DNA of 64,000 nt from positions 4,340,001 through 4,404,000 of the forward strand of contig NZ_LT607755.1 of NCBI RefSeq assembly GCF_900090275.1. The letters are read 5' to 3'. A program made the position numbers and the translations under genes. Numbering within the stretch: position 1 is the first letter of the stretch; each line of letters begins with the position of its first letter. Below are positions 63,827 through 64,000 of the stretch, in pieces. The notes below the pieces were generated by a model. That model was given only the letters and a program-made list of their open reading frames with translations. It was not told the origin of the DNA and did not search any database. Source of the DNA: Micromonospora zamorensis (GTDB lineage Bacteria; Actinomycetota; Actinomycetes; Mycobacteriales; Micromonosporaceae).

Positions 63827-64000
63827 TCAGGCGATGACGGCGGGCTCCCGCCATCGCTGCCGGCCGGTGCGGTCCAGGTCGTAACGCACCGCCGCGATCC
63901 GCCCCACGGCCTCCACCAGGTCCGCAGCCGGCAGGGTGAACGGCAACCGCAGGAACCGCTCCATGGTGCCGTCCAGGCCGAACCGGGGGCCGGGAGCCAG
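63827..64000 (-). CDS. 3' end of probable PLP aminotransferase / MocR-type gene
   Basis: Partial: the last 57 codons of a minus-strand gene running off the window. GPRFGLDGTMERFLRLPFTL followed by a helix LVEAVGRIAAV resembles the C-terminus of class I aminotransferases and of MocR-type regulators that carry an aminotransferase domain. The rest lies beyond position 64000, so the choice between the two is open. Confidence 0.55.
   Translation of the reverse strand: MAPGPRFGLDGTMERFLRLPFTLPAADLVEAVGRIAAVRYDLDRTGRQRWREPAVIA

Overview
This is a 64 kb high-GC chromosomal segment of an actinomycete. Almost every gene has GC-rich codons, GTG starts are common, and long spurious antisense frames occur as expected at such GC. 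The gene families and local order (hisI-trpE-TIGR02234-trpC-trpB-trpA next to lgt and a pyk-tesB pair; pentapeptide, EACC1-like and DUF6244-like proteins; dispersed long palindromes) point to Micromonosporaceae, most likely Micromonospora. That assignment is inference. I saw no rRNA, tRNA, CRISPR array, transposase or integrase.

Layout. 0-6.3 kb: YceI protein, a pyk-tesB operon, an FAD-linked oxidase, a YCII protein and an aldo/keto reductase. 6.3-15.5 kb: an EACC1-like protein coupled to a membrane M48 metallopeptidase, a secreted lipase, a pentapeptide membrane protein, a TetR/MFS efflux pair with a triple operator, a SEC-C protein and an F420-type nitroreductase. 15.6-19.4 kb: an accessory patch of small unknown genes around a minimal GntR repressor with a clear operator. 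19.5-23.7 kb: a signal peptidase and a large FtsX-type permease, divergent from a LolD-like ATPase. 23.7-29.9 kb: a three-gene operon (receptor with a degenerate NTPase-like domain, one membrane helix and a periplasmic-binding domain; FtsK/EssC-type ATPase; coiled-coil membrane protein). This operon is the best candidate here for an undescribed system.

30-43 kb: a secreted SGNH esterase, a secreted M1 peptidase, glutamate synthase gltBD, a GNAT protein, a flavin monooxygenase and lgt. 43-51 kb: a NUDIX protein and the tryptophan cluster, headed by a hisI gene fused to a nucleotidyltransferase. 51-58.5 kb: an ABC-2 efflux operon with its TetR regulator, a DoxX protein, an iron-box-controlled DUF2470 protein and a heterodimeric ABC exporter. 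58.7-64 kb: a TIGR03085 protein, an isolated class I terpene synthase, a long-chain acyl-CoA synthetase, an LtrA-family membrane protein and the 3' end of a probable aminotransferase or MocR gene.

Working together: GltBD supplies glutamate; TrpE/C/B/A cover parts of tryptophan synthesis (trpD and trpF/priA are not here); HisI belongs to histidine synthesis; Pyk and FadD sit in central carbon and lipid metabolism. Secreted hydrolases (lipase, SGNH esterase, M1 peptidase) suggest scavenging of external lipid and protein, and the two lipase/esterase genes share an upstream operator-like motif. Several intergenic regions carry near-perfect palindromes of three sequence families that look like dispersed repeats doubling as terminators.
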